Source of the DNA: Acidobacteriota bacterium | GTDB taxonomy: Bacteria > Acidobacteriota > Terriglobia > Bryobacterales > Bryobacteraceae | DNA: 64,000 nt | Assembly (NCBI GenBank): GCA_018268935.1 | Contig: JAFDVS010000104.1 | Span: 1-64,000, forward strand | Direction of reading: 5' to 3' | Part shown: piece after piece, positions 43,056 through 52,369 of the stretch | How the letters are laid out: each line of letters opens with the position of its first letter | Position numbering within the stretch: the stretch's first letter is position 1 | Translations under genes and position numbers: made by a program | Notes under the pieces: generated by a model | The model's input: only the letters and a program-made list of their open reading frames with translations | What the model was told of the DNA's origin: nothing | The model's database searches: none

Positions 43056-45461
43056 ATGCCTTTCTCCTGGTGGTTGGATCTGAAACTCGGCCTGCGCATG
43101 CTGCGCAAGTTCCCTGGGCTTACGCTGGCCGGGGGCGCAGGCATTGCCGTCGCTGTGGCCATTGCCGCCGGTGGATTCAGCGTTTTTCAGCTCAACTATC
43201 TCGCGTCCTCATTGCCCATTGCCGACGGCGCCAGCCTCGTCTCACTCGACCTCTGGGACTCCGTCGCCTCCCGGCCTGAGCCCCGTACCCTCTACGAGTT
43301 CCACCTCTGGCGCGATAGCCTCAAGTCGATCGGAGAACTGAGCGCCTATCAGACACTCACTCCCAGCCTCATCGCTCCCCCTGCTCCTCCGGAAAGCGTT
43401 CGAGTTGCCGCCATCACTGCCTCCGCCTTTGGCGTGGCCCGTGTGCGCCCTCTCCTCGGCCGAACCCTCACCGAAGCCGACGAACGCGCCTCCGCCCCTC
43501 ACGTGGTCGTCATCAGTGAGAGCTACTGGAGGACGCGCTTTGCTTCCGATCCCGCCGTCCTCAATCGCACCCTGCAACTCGGAGCCACCCATCATGCCGT
43601 CATCGGTGTCATGCCCAAGGGCTACACCTTCCCCGTTAATCACCATTTCTGGGTTCCCCTCCGCGCCGCCGTTGCGCCGCCTCAGCCTCTCACCGGACCG
43701 GCCCTCACCCTCTTCGGACGCCTCGCGCCCGGGGTCACCCTGGAAGCCGCCCGCGCCGAACTCAGCGCCATCGGCCAGCGCACCGCCGTCGCGTTCCCAA
43801 CCACCTACCAGTCCCTCCAGCCGCGCGTCTCCCCCTACCCGCTGCCCATTCTGAAAGTGCAGACCGACGACGACCTGGCCGGCATCTTCGCCATGCAAGG
43901 CCTCGTCATCTCACTGCTCGTGCTGGTGTGCCTCAACGTCGCCATCCTCGTTTACACTCGCACCGCAATGCGCCAGTCCGAGATCGGACTCCGCACCGCG
44001 CTCGGCGCAAGCCGTGGCCGCATCCTCACCCAGCTATTCCTCGAAGCACTGGTTCTCTCCGTCGCCGCTTCCGCCGCCGGAATCGCCATCGCCGCCTACG
44101 CCCTTCGTCTCATCACTTCCGCCACCGAGAATTTCGATCTCCCCTTCTGGATCTCCTTCCGCCTCACTCCGCAAGCCATCCTCTATGCCGCGATATTGAG
44201 TGTCCTCTCCGCGGCCATCGTCGGCTTACTGCCCGGCCTTCAGGCCACCGGCCGCAAGCTTCATGCCGGCCTCCGTATTGTCGGGGCAGGGGACTCCGGC
44301 ATGCGCCTCGGAAAAACCTGGACCATCCTCATCGTGGCCCAGGTGGCGTTCGCCGTTGCTCTGCTCCCACCCTCGGTGGTGCAATCCTGGACCAGCCTCC
44401 GCGCCGGCATGGTTGGCCCCGGCTTCGCCGCGGACCAGTTCCTTTCCGCCCAACTCGGCATGGACACTCCCTCCCCGGACCACTATGCCCGCCGCCAAAC
44501 CGAACTGATGCACCGTCTGGAGGCGGATCCTCGCGTTGCCCGGCTCACCTTCTCCAGCCACGAGCCTGGCGACGAACCAGGCGCACGCATTGAGGCCGAA
44601 GGCAGTTCCGGGGAATGGATCGAAGCCCGCCGCGGCCGTGTGGCACGCAACTACTTCCAGACCTTCGACGTCGCCTTGCTCGCTGGACGAGCGTTCCACG
44701 CGGCCGATACCACCCAAAGCGGAACTGTCATCGTCAACCAGCAACTCGCGCAGCAAGTCTTCGGCGGCCAAGCCCTCGGACGCCGTATCCGCTACATAGA
44801 AGCCCGTCAACCTGGCCGCTGGTACGAAATCGTGGGTGTAGTGAACAACTTCCCCAACGGGGTGAGCGCTGGAATGGAAGACTCGGGCAACAAGATCTAT
44901 CACCCCATCACCGCGGGCGAAGTCCAGCCAGCAGTCCTCACCCTCCGCATCCGCGGCGCCGCTCCCGCAACCTTCAGTCAACCCCTCCGCGAGATGGCCG
45001 CCAATGTCGATCCCGAACTCTATCTCCGCGACATTCGCTCACTCGAGGAAGCGCTCCGCAAAGAGCAGTGGATCTCCCGCCTCGAAGCCGGTGTCTTGCT
45101 CGGCATCACCATCAGCGTCTGGCTGCTTTCCTCGGCAGGCGTCTATGCCCTGATGTCGTTCACGGTATCGCAGCGCCGCCGCGAAATCGGCATCCGCATG
45201 GCACTCGGAGCCGGGCACACCCGCATCATCACCGCCGTCTTTTCTCGCGCCCTGCTGCAACTCGCCGCCGGAGCAGCATCCGGCGCCATTGTCGCCACGG
45301 CCTTTACGAAGATGCTGGTCTCCGGGGGCAACCGTCCGCCGAATCCCTTCGTGCTGCCCGCCGTCGCCCTGCTGATGGTGGGCGTTGGCTTCCTCGCCGC
45401 GCTCGGTCCCACGCGGCGCAGCTTGAGCATTCAGCCAACCCAGGCACTGCGCGACGAATAG
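43056..45461 (+). CDS. ADOP-type ABC permease (MacB/FtsX double-repeat)
   Basis: An 801-residue integral membrane protein of the acidobacterial duplicated orphan permease group. It opens with a membrane segment (about 20-45), a MacB-like periplasmic domain, an FtsX core (about 285-390; MRQSEIGLRTALGASRGRI), then a second periplasmic domain and FtsX core (about 690-800; QRRREIGIRMALGAG). No ATPase gene is fused, as usual for ADOPs; the ABC exporter upstream is of another class. The likely role is mechanotransmission or efflux across the envelope. The start at 43056 (MPFSWWLDLKLGLRMLRK) fits the family; GTG at 43017 is open but less likely. Confidence 0.88.
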   Translation: MPFSWWLDLKLGLRMLRKFPGLTLAGGAGIAVAVAIAAGGFSVFQLNYLASSLPIADGASLVSLDLWDSVASRPEPRTLYEFHLWRDSLKSIGELSAYQTLTPSLIAPPAPPESVRVAAITASAFGVARVRPLLGRTLTEADERASAPHVVVISESYWRTRFASDPAVLNRTLQLGATHHAVIGVMPKGYTFPVNHHFWVPLRAAVAPPQPLTGPALTLFGRLAPGVTLEAARAELSAIGQRTAVAFPTTYQSLQPRVSPYPLPILKVQTDDDLAGIFAMQGLVISLLVLVCLNVAILVYTRTAMRQSEIGLRTALGASRGRILTQLFLEALVLSVAASAAGIAIAAYALRLITSATENFDLPFWISFRLTPQAILYAAILSVLSAAIVGLLPGLQATGRKLHAGLRIVGAGDSGMRLGKTWTILIVAQVAFAVALLPPSVVQSWTSLRAGMVGPGFAADQFLSAQLGMDTPSPDHYARRQTELMHRLEADPRVARLTFSSHEPGDEPGARIEAEGSSGEWIEARRGRVARNYFQTFDVALLAGRAFHAADTTQSGTVIVNQQLAQQVFGGQALGRRIRYIEARQPGRWYEIVGVVNNFPNGVSAGMEDSGNKIYHPITAGEVQPAVLTLRIRGAAPATFSQPLREMAANVDPELYLRDIRSLEEALRKEQWISRLEAGVLLGITISVWLLSSAGVYALMSFTVSQRRREIGIRMALGAGHTRIITAVFSRALLQLAAGAASGAIVATAFTKMLVSGGNRPPNPFVLPAVALLMVGVGFLAALGPTRRSLSIQPTQALRDE

Positions 45462-45463
45462 CG

Positions 45464-46966
45464 CTAGCCTTCCAGCGCGACGGCTGCCGCGCCCATCACG
45501 CCAGCCTCGTATCCCAACCCGGACGCCATTACCTTCGTGCCCCGCCGCTCCCACGCGAACACCAATTCGGGCAGCCGCTCGCGCAGCAATTCGAAAAGCC
45601 GTTCGTTATTCACCGCCAGCCCGCCGCCGATCACCAGCACACTCGGATCATAGGCGTGCACCACCGCCGCGCACCCCCTCGCCAGGTACTCCGCCAGCTT
45701 CTCCAGCGATCCTTCATAGCGCGCCAGCGCCGCGGAGTTGACGTACACCTCCAGGCAACCCTTCTGCCCGCAGGTGCAGGGCAATCCATCCGGCTCCACC
45801 ACCATATGCCCCAGCGCGTTCGCCAGATGATGCGCCCCGCGCAACAAGCGTCGTTCCATCACCACGCCCGCGCCCAGGCCCGTGCCAACCGTTAACCCGA
45901 CATAGCTCGATGCGCCCGCCGCCGCGCCGAAACGCCCTTCCGCCAGCGCAAATGCATTGGCGTCATTTTCCACATACACCGGCAATCGCAACACCTGCTG
46001 CAATGCCGCCGCAATGGGGGCGCCGGTCCAGAACGGCAGATTCCCCGTGGCATGCACCACCGTCCCCGTGGCAGGATCCACCCACCCTGCTGTCGCAATG
46101 CCGACGGCCGACACCGGTTCGCCGGCTGCCTCCATGGCCCGCCGCACCTGCTTCTCCAGATGGTCCAGCAGGTCCAGTTGCGTCGCCCGCGCCGGAGTTG
46201 GAACCGCGAACGCCTGCACCAGTTCCCCGTTGCTCCGCACCGCGCCGGCCTTCGTGTTCGTGCCCCCCAGATCGACGCCAACCACCGTGCGCGGCTTTGC
46301 ATCGCCACGCATGGACGTGACGAAGCGTTGCGTGATCTCCTTCGGTTTCGTGATGGCGCCGCCCACCACCACCGCGAACGCGCCCGCCTCCAGCGCCGTC
46401 CGCGCCTGTTCCGGCGAATGAATCCGCCCTTCGGCAATCACCGGAGTCCCCAGCCGCCGCACCAGCCGCGCCACAAACTCCGGCTCGAAGCGCCGCACAT
46501 GCGTCGTATCGACGGTGAACCCGCGCATCGTAGTCAGAATATAATCCGCGCCCGCCGCCTCCGCGTACACCGCTTCATCTTCCGTGGCAATGTCGGCCAG
46601 CACCTCGACTTCGAACTTCTTCTTAATGCGCGCCAGCCGCTCCAACGCTCCATAGCGCTGCCCGCGCCTCGTGCAATCCACGGCAATCGCGATCGCGCCC
46701 GCCTGTACCAGCGCCGCTGCGTCTTCCACCGTCGGCGTGATCAGAATGCGCCCGTCGTCCATCATCCGCTTCTGAATCCCGATGACAGGCAGCCCCACCG
46801 CGTTCCGGATGGCGCGTATATCCTCCGGAGAATTCGCGCGAATACCCGCCGCGCCGCCATCCCGCGCCGCACGCGCAAATCGGGCCATTGAGTCAGGGGA
46901 AAAAAACGGCTCCTTCTCCACCGCCTGGCACGAGACAATTAACTGGCCCTTCAGGCCTCGAATCAT
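45464..46966 (-). CDS. Fused ManNAc-6-P 2-epimerase / ROK-type ManNAc kinase
   Basis: A 500-residue bifunctional protein. Residues 1-220 are a NanE-type TIM barrel (LKGQLIVSCQA, then AVDCTRRGQ, and IAEGRIHSPEQA) that converts ManNAc-6-P to GlcNAc-6-P. Residues 228-500 are a ROK kinase (VGVDLGGTNTK, catalytic Asp in VENDANAFA, zinc motif GH and CTCGQKGCLE) that would make ManNAc-6-P. The fusion orders the reactions kinase to epimerase in one chain. AAGGAT precedes the ATG. No sialate lyase, transporter or regulator is adjacent, so ManNAc may come from recycling. Convergent with the ADOP gene. Confidence 0.88.
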   Translation of the reverse strand: MIRGLKGQLIVSCQAVEKEPFFSPDSMARFARAARDGGAAGIRANSPEDIRAIRNAVGLPVIGIQKRMMDDGRILITPTVEDAAALVQAGAIAIAVDCTRRGQRYGALERLARIKKKFEVEVLADIATEDEAVYAEAAGADYILTTMRGFTVDTTHVRRFEPEFVARLVRRLGTPVIAEGRIHSPEQARTALEAGAFAVVVGGAITKPKEITQRFVTSMRGDAKPRTVVGVDLGGTNTKAGAVRSNGELVQAFAVPTPARATQLDLLDHLEKQVRRAMEAAGEPVSAVGIATAGWVDPATGTVVHATGNLPFWTGAPIAAALQQVLRLPVYVENDANAFALAEGRFGAAAGASSYVGLTVGTGLGAGVVMERRLLRGAHHLANALGHMVVEPDGLPCTCGQKGCLEVYVNSAALARYEGSLEKLAEYLARGCAAVVHAYDPSVLVIGGGLAVNNERLFELLRERLPELVFAWERRGTKVMASGLGYEAGVMGAAAVALEG

Positions 46967-46995
46967 ATCCTTTCAGTGTGTCAGAAATGCGGCCC

Positions 46996-47715
46996 TCAGG
47001 CCAAAGTCAGATCGCGGAACCCGTGCTTCTCCCGCAGCCGCTCAAGCGCTTCCAACTGCTCCGCGCTCAATCGCGCCCGCCCCTTCCCCTGCTCGCCTCC
47101 GTTCAGATGATGCCGGTGAAATAACGTCTCCGGATGAAAGCGCGAATACGGCGTCTCCAATAACGACGCATCCGCCGCTGCTTGCACGTGCTCCACCGCC
47201 CGAGCCGCGGCATCCATCGATGTGGCCGCGCTCGCCTCGTCGATAACGCCCGTCGCTACACCCTTGGGCCAGAGATGAAGCGCGATACGTTCCACCTGGG
47301 TGCGCGCATCGGCCATCACATCCGCGTAGTTCACCTCCAGCGCCAATCCTTCGCGGCGGTGGAATGCCAGCACCTCCAGGGCTTCATCGAATGAGCCAAG
47401 AAAGGTCTCGAACGTCGCCCCGCCTCGCGCGAACGTCTCCAGGCCGGACACCATCGCGTCCGCCAAATCCCTCCACGTGTAGATGACTTGCACCGCGCCC
47501 ACCCGCAGCAGATTCCGTCCCAGAGGCGTGAGCGGATGAGACTTCATCACCACGTGCCGCACCGCCGCCGGTGCGCTCTTTGTGAATTGCACCAGGTTCG
47601 GATCATATCCCTTGTGAATAAACTCGCCCGGGTACTGCCGCTGCAGCAACTCCACCACCACCCGGAACGACCACGTGGATGCACTGCGCGGCATCCCGTT
47701 ACAGATGACGAACAC
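46996..47715 (-). CDS. Sulfotransferase-domain protein
   Basis: A 239-residue protein of the PAPS-dependent sulfotransferase superfamily. The 5'-phosphosulfate loop is GMPRSASTW (about 7-15), a lysine-containing VMKSHP segment follows near 57, and the 3'-phosphate region VIYTWRDLADAMVSG is near 76-90. There is no signal peptide, so it probably acts in the cytoplasm on a small molecule or lipid-linked glycan. The start is GTG at 47715 after a G-rich ribosome site. It lies between the kinase and the NanE-NanK fusion, all on the minus strand; a link to the sulfatases at the left end is possible but unproven. Confidence 0.8.
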   Translation of the reverse strand: MFVICNGMPRSASTWSFRVVVELLQRQYPGEFIHKGYDPNLVQFTKSAPAAVRHVVMKSHPLTPLGRNLLRVGAVQVIYTWRDLADAMVSGLETFARGGATFETFLGSFDEALEVLAFHRREGLALEVNYADVMADARTQVERIALHLWPKGVATGVIDEASAATSMDAAARAVEHVQAAADASLLETPYSRFHPETLFHRHHLNGGEQGKGRARLSAEQLEALERLREKHGFRDLTLA

Positions 47716-47727
47716 CGTCCCCCCTCC

Positions 47728-50463
47728 TCACCGCGAAAATAGCCGCGACAGAAAGCCGTCCTGCTTTCGCCCTTCAAAATCTTCCACCATCCAGATATCC
47801 CCGGTCTCCGTCCTCGATGTCGCCGCAATCGACTTGCCATCCGGCGATAACGAGAGCCGCATGCCTGGCGTCAACAACGACCGGATGCGCACCCGCGCCT
47901 CAATCTGATTCAACACCCGCTCCCTCCCCGTGCTCACTTCCACGCCGATGATCTTCTGCACGGTCCCCTCTTCCTGCAGCCCATAAAGCGTTGCCGCATC
48001 GTGCGACCACACTACCGCCGTAAACGGAGGCCTTCGCAACACCCGTTCCTTGCCGCCATCCGGCGACACAAGCAGCGTGCCCTGCGCATCGCTGTAAGCA
48101 ATCCAGTCCCCCTTGGGCGACCACTCCGGCACACAGATGGTGCACATCCCCACCGTCTCGTGCAGCAATACAGGCGCCGCCGTCGAGCCCACCATCATCT
48201 TCTTCAGCCCACCCTTGCTCCCGCGCGAAAAGTAGGCGATATACCGGTTGTCCGGCGACCACGTCGGAGCCAGTTGCGGCTCGTTGACCGTCATCAACCG
48301 TACGGGAGCGCCCCCCGCCACCGGCGCAATCCAGATCTCCGGCCCGTTCTTGCCCGTCCGCACAAAAGCCACCCGCGATCCGTCCGGTGAAAACGACGGC
48401 GAATCGAGCAACTCCGCTTTGTCCCGCGACGGCACCAGCGGCTTCTCCCAACCCTGATCCATTGTCTTTACCCAAATCTCATCGTTCCCCCCGCGGTCGG
48501 ATACGTAAGTCAACTCCCTGCGCTCCCGCGACCAGTGCGCCGAGCGCTCCATGCGGCTGGTGGCCAGCAGATCGCGCACCGGCGATCCATCGAGAGGAAT
48601 CTCCACCAGGTCCGTATCATTCCGGATCGACGTGTACGCCAGCTTCGTTCCATCGCGCGATACCTGCGGCCATCCTTCCGCTTCAATGCTGCTGATCAGC
48701 GGCGACGCCTTCCCGGTGGATGTATCGGCCAGATAGATATGCGCGCGGAAACTGTCGGCCGCATCGGTGTACGCCACCACCACGCGGCGGCTGTCCGGCA
48801 TCCAGCTCAGTCCGCCCATGCGAATATAATTCCCAAGCGATTCCAGCACCTTCTTCGGCGTCCCCGACTCGGCCGGCACCGGCAGCAGCCAATAGTCCGA
48901 CGAGGCGTTGGCCGAAGTGTAGGGCGCCCAGAACATCAGCTTCTTGCCGTCCGGAGAAAACGACACCAGCGCGCGATTGAATCCCACCACGGAATTGGCG
49001 TACGGTTCGTTCTTGTAGCGCACCGGCGGCGCGCCAATGGGCGAGGAAATCCATACCTCAAACGCCAGCGGATTCGTCTTTCGCCGCACGATGGCCAGCT
49101 TGTCCCCTGACGGCGACACACTGAATGCGAACGCATCGCGCAACACCACTTGCGGTTCGCCCCCCGCCGCCCCAATGGAGGCGACGTCATCATTGCGCAG
49201 AAAGTACAACCGTTCTCCGTCCTGCGACCACACGGGCGTCCGGCATTGCTCGGCGCCGCGCGTCACCTGCGTCGGCGTCGGCGAATCCAGGCTCTGTGTG
49301 AAGATCTGCGAAACTCCGTTGATGGCCACATGGTAGGCGATGCTCTTCCCATCCGGAGACCACGCTGCGCCATCCTCATACGCCCCGCTCGTCGCCAGGG
49401 GCCGGAACTGCCGTGCCGAAATTGCTTCCTTTGGTTGACTGCTCAGCAGTCCCATGGCCACCAGCCCGATCGCCAGCCCGCCCAATCCCGCCAACCAAAC
49501 CCTGCCGCGTTTCTCGCTGGTGGCCGCCGGAGCCGGTGCCGTCCCGCTCACCGCCGCCATCGAAATGCTGGTCATCTCCCCCAGCCGCTCCCGTTGTTGC
49601 CGTAAATCGAGCCACAGATCGCGCGTCGAATGATAGCGCTCGTCCGGATCCTTCGCCAGACAGCGCAGGATGGTCCACCGCAGCGTGGGCGGAATGCCCG
49701 CGCTCATCTCCGGCGGCTCATCGTTGATGATCGCGTTCAATACCTCGGCCGAAGATTCACGCGGGAATGGGTACCGCCCCACCGCCATCTCATAAAGAAT
49801 GATCCCCAGGCTGAATACGTCAGAGCGTGTATCGAGCACCCGCCCGCGCGCCTGCTCCGGACTCATGTAGTGCACCGTCCCCACCACCGTGCCTTCAATC
49901 GTCGGCGAGGCCACCATGGTTGCCTGTTCGCCGCTTCCCAGAATCGGATTCGGCATCTGCTTCGCCAATCCGAAATCGAGGATCTTCGGCCGCCCGTCGG
50001 CGGTGAGAATCACGTTCTCCGGCTTCAGGTCCCGATGCACAAAGCGCATGCGATGCGCCGCCGACAACCCATCCGCCACCTGCACCGCGATATCCAGCAG
50101 TTGCCGCACCGGCACCGGGCCGCGCTGCAGCAGGCTCCGTAGCGATTGCCCTTCCACCAACTCGGAAACAATGTAGGGCGGGTCGTGATCCAGGTTCACA
50201 TCGAACAGCGAAACGATGTTGGGGTGATTCAGCGCCCCGGTGGCACGTGCCTCCATCGCGAACCGCTCCCGCCGCGCTTTGTCCAGAAACAAGCCCTGCG
50301 GCAGAATCTTGATCGCCACATCGCGCCCCACCCGCGCATCATGTGCCCGAAAAACTTCCCCCATGCCCCCGACGCCGAGCACACTTCGGATCTCATAAGG
50401 ACCCAGCACGCTGCCGGGCCGTATGCGTGGTTGCTCGCCGGATGCTCCTGTTTTCGAACTCAA
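47728..50463 (-). CDS. Membrane Ser/Thr protein kinase with PD40/TolB-like propeller
   Basis: A 911-residue Hanks-type kinase. The kinase domain (about 23-290) has GVGGMGEV, ATP-binding K52, catalytic D145 (HRDLKPEN) and metal-binding D163 (DFG). A single membrane helix (about 325-345) leads to an extracytoplasmic WD40-like/PD40 beta-propeller (about 360-890; repeated WSPDGKSI- and FSPDGSRV-type blades) that presumably senses a ligand. The start is TTG: its complement at 50461-50463 lies 7 nt after TATACT, so the mRNA is probably leaderless. The architecture is very common in Acidobacteria. Confidence 0.93.
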   Translation of the reverse strand: MSSKTGASGEQPRIRPGSVLGPYEIRSVLGVGGMGEVFRAHDARVGRDVAIKILPQGLFLDKARRERFAMEARATGALNHPNIVSLFDVNLDHDPPYIVSELVEGQSLRSLLQRGPVPVRQLLDIAVQVADGLSAAHRMRFVHRDLKPENVILTADGRPKILDFGLAKQMPNPILGSGEQATMVASPTIEGTVVGTVHYMSPEQARGRVLDTRSDVFSLGIILYEMAVGRYPFPRESSAEVLNAIINDEPPEMSAGIPPTLRWTILRCLAKDPDERYHSTRDLWLDLRQQRERLGEMTSISMAAVSGTAPAPAATSEKRGRVWLAGLGGLAIGLVAMGLLSSQPKEAISARQFRPLATSGAYEDGAAWSPDGKSIAYHVAINGVSQIFTQSLDSPTPTQVTRGAEQCRTPVWSQDGERLYFLRNDDVASIGAAGGEPQVVLRDAFAFSVSPSGDKLAIVRRKTNPLAFEVWISSPIGAPPVRYKNEPYANSVVGFNRALVSFSPDGKKLMFWAPYTSANASSDYWLLPVPAESGTPKKVLESLGNYIRMGGLSWMPDSRRVVVAYTDAADSFRAHIYLADTSTGKASPLISSIEAEGWPQVSRDGTKLAYTSIRNDTDLVEIPLDGSPVRDLLATSRMERSAHWSRERRELTYVSDRGGNDEIWVKTMDQGWEKPLVPSRDKAELLDSPSFSPDGSRVAFVRTGKNGPEIWIAPVAGGAPVRLMTVNEPQLAPTWSPDNRYIAYFSRGSKGGLKKMMVGSTAAPVLLHETVGMCTICVPEWSPKGDWIAYSDAQGTLLVSPDGGKERVLRRPPFTAVVWSHDAATLYGLQEEGTVQKIIGVEVSTGRERVLNQIEARVRIRSLLTPGMRLSLSPDGKSIAATSRTETGDIWMVEDFEGRKQDGFLSRLFSR

Positions 50464-50470
50464 GGAATCT

Positions 50471-50476
50471 AGTATA
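50471..50476 (-). promoter_or_regulatory. -10 box for the kinase gene
   Basis: TATACT on the minus strand, ending 7 nt before the TTG start codon; no ribosome site between. It stands just after the terminator of the upstream small gene. Confidence 0.5.
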
Positions 50477-50484
50477 AAGAACGA

Positions 50485-50522
50485 AAGGCCGGGATCGATG
50501 CCTCTGCCCCGTTCCCGGCCTT
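50485..50522 (-). terminator. Rho-independent terminator of the small acidic gene
   Basis: A perfect 10-bp stem, AAGGCCGGGA with TCCCGGCCTT, followed on the minus strand by TCGTTCTTT. It insulates the kinase promoter. Confidence 0.85.
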
Positions 50523-50551
50523 CTCAATCATTCTAATGTTCGATCCGGAAG

Positions 50552-50683
50552 CTACTCTTCTTCCTCGCCTTCTTCCGTCTCGTCTTCATCCACATCCAGA
50601 TCACCGCCCTCGCTCGCCTGCGAGCCGCTCCATGCATAGAGAGGCAGTTCCGGTTTCATCCACTCAGCATCCTGCTGGTACAT
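50552..50683 (-). CDS. 43-residue acidic small protein
   Basis: A complete small gene: GAGGTGA ribosome site, 6 nt, ATG at 50683, 43 codons, TAG, then a strong terminator. The peptide starts MYQQDAEWMKPELPLYAWSG and ends in a run of Asp and Glu (about 17 of the last 19 residues acidic or Thr/Gly/Val). I know no family for it. The layout argues for real expression. It might be a DNA-mimic-like acidic protein, a regulator, or a peptide precursor; none is supported further. It is divergent from the MazG-like gene. Confidence 0.65.
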   Translation of the reverse strand: MYQQDAEWMKPELPLYAWSGSQASEGGDLDVDEDETEEGEEEE

Positions 50684-50710
50684 AGCTTTCACCTCACATC
50701 AACAAAGAAA

Positions 50711-50741
50711 TTGGACTGCTTCAGCGAGGCTCAAGTATACT
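50711..50741 (+). promoter_or_regulatory. Promoter of the MazG-like gene
   Basis: TTGGAC (50711-50716), 19 bp, TATACT (50736-50741), about 20 bp before the ATG at 50762. Confidence 0.45.
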
Positions 50742-50761
50742 ACAGGAAATTCCGCCGGGCA

Positions 50762-51391
50762 ATGCAAACTTCACCCCCATCGACGCTCCTTCCTTCCCTC
50801 GATTCGTACCCCTTTTTCGATGACACTTTCGGCAAGTACGAGCGTGTTCCCCGCACGTTTCGTATTGTTCTCCGGGAGACAGAATTGTTGGGAAGAACCT
50901 GCGTCAAAATGGTAATCAAAGACACAATTCCCATCGGTGATCCACAAATTGACAATAATTACGTCGAGGATGGCTACCGCTTCCACGATGCCCTTCACGC
51001 CAGCTTCCTCGCGCACTTTGCCTGGTCACCCGTTCTGCGCACCGTGATGCGTCGCCGCCGCCGCAGCGACATTCCCATCCACGATGTGGAAGACACCGGC
51101 CGTGCGGTGCTCATCGAGGAGACGATCGTCACGCTGGTGCACAATGCGGTGCGCGCGGACGGACTGCGCAACGGCGTGACGCGCATCGATCCTGCGCTGC
51201 TGCGCATGGTCCTCGATCTCACGCATTTCCTGGAGGTGAAGTGTTACCACCAGGCGCATTGGGAGCATGCCATTCTCACCGGACTCGATTGCTGGCGGCA
51301 ATGCTGGCTCAATCGCGGCGGCCTGCTGCGTGGCAATCTGCACAAACGCACGCTTGTCTACGAACCGCTCCCACCCGCGCTGCTACACTAA
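50762..51391 (+). CDS. MazG-like (C-terminal type) nucleotide pyrophosphohydrolase family protein
   Basis: A 209-residue cytoplasmic protein. The core YRFHDALHASFLAHFAWSP, followed by a basic RRRRRSD loop and EDTGRAVLIEETIVTLV, matches by eye the MazG C-terminal-like proteins: helical, with His and Asp/Glu that could bind metal and a nucleoside triphosphate. The N-terminus (YPFFDDTFGKYERV) is also typical of that group. A house-cleaning or defence-linked pyrophosphatase is possible, but activity is not certain. The ATG at 50762 follows AGGAAATT weakly. The DNA here is somewhat A/T-richer than around it. Confidence 0.6.
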   Translation: MQTSPPSTLLPSLDSYPFFDDTFGKYERVPRTFRIVLRETELLGRTCVKMVIKDTIPIGDPQIDNNYVEDGYRFHDALHASFLAHFAWSPVLRTVMRRRRRSDIPIHDVEDTGRAVLIEETIVTLVHNAVRADGLRNGVTRIDPALLRMVLDLTHFLEVKCYHQAHWEHAILTGLDCWRQCWLNRGGLLRGNLHKRTLVYEPLPPALLH

Positions 51392-51399
51392 CCCAACCC

Positions 51400-52359
51400 A
51401 TGCAAGCCCTCCTCGTCCTCCATGGTGGCGTCGGTGACATCGTCCGCTGTTCCTGCCTCGCCCGTGTCCTCACCGGACTCGGCTACACCGTCGATCTCCT
51501 CATCATTCCTCACTATCCTTCGGCCGTTGCCCTCTACCAGAATCACCCCGAAGTCCGCCACGTCTACGTCCACCCGCATCCGTTCGGCAAGCCGCTCTCC
51601 CCAACATCGGATCCCATCCGCGACATCACCTATGACCTCGCCATCGTCAAGCTCCGCCGTACTGAGCTGAAGCATCTCATCCGCGCCCATCGCCGCATCT
51701 GGTCTTCCGTCGATGCTCCCAACCGCGGCGACGCCGAGTTCTGCCTCCGTGTCGCCGCCAAACTCGGATGGAATGCGCCGCTCCCCAACTCCTTCGTCCG
51801 CGATTCCGGCCGCCGCTTCGACATTCCCGAAGGAACCGTCGCCATGCACCCCGGCTGCCACCCCAACCGCCATTTCAAGAAGTGGCATGGCTACGCGGAA
51901 CTGTGCGGCCACTTCCCCCACGTCGCCATCGTCGGCTCCTCTGACGATCTCTACACCGAAACCACCTACTTTCAATCCGCATTCCAATGGCCCGCTCACG
52001 TCACCGACTTTACCCCTCTTAACCTCGACCTCCCCGATACCGCGGCGCTCCTCAAACAGTGCCGCATGATGATCTCCAATGACTCCGGCCTGATGCATCT
52101 CGCCGTCGCCGCCGGTACGCCCACCTACGGCATCTTCGGCATCACCAGCCCGCACCGGGAACTGATGCCGTTTCCCCATATGCGCGCCGTCACCAAACGC
52201 CTGCCTTGCGAACCGGCATGCTGGCTTCGCCCCTACGAAACCGATTGCGAATACCATCTCCAGTGCCTCAAGACGCTGACGCCGCGCGAAGTCCTGCACC
52301 AGATCGAATCCGGCGCGGCGCACACCAGAGATGGCGCGGTCGCGCGGGTGATACCATGA
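51400..52359 (+). CDS. Glycosyltransferase family 9 (heptosyltransferase-like)
   Basis: A 319-residue GT-B enzyme of the ADP-heptose:LPS heptosyltransferase family. The N-terminal Rossmann half starts VLHGGVGDIVRCSCLARVL, and the C-terminal half has VAMHPGCH, FKKWHGYAELC and the donor-site SNDSGLMHLAVAAGTPTYGIFG. It would add a sugar to lipopolysaccharide core or a similar glycan at the inner membrane. The ATG at 51400 is chosen as the conserved N-terminus begins there; the frame is open further upstream inside the previous gene. TACACT lies 10 nt before the ATG. Confidence 0.88.
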   Translation: MQALLVLHGGVGDIVRCSCLARVLTGLGYTVDLLIIPHYPSAVALYQNHPEVRHVYVHPHPFGKPLSPTSDPIRDITYDLAIVKLRRTELKHLIRAHRRIWSSVDAPNRGDAEFCLRVAAKLGWNAPLPNSFVRDSGRRFDIPEGTVAMHPGCHPNRHFKKWHGYAELCGHFPHVAIVGSSDDLYTETTYFQSAFQWPAHVTDFTPLNLDLPDTAALLKQCRMMISNDSGLMHLAVAAGTPTYGIFGITSPHRELMPFPHMRAVTKRLPCEPACWLRPYETDCEYHLQCLKTLTPREVLHQIESGAAHTRDGAVARVIP

Positions 52360-52369
52360 TGGCAGTCCA

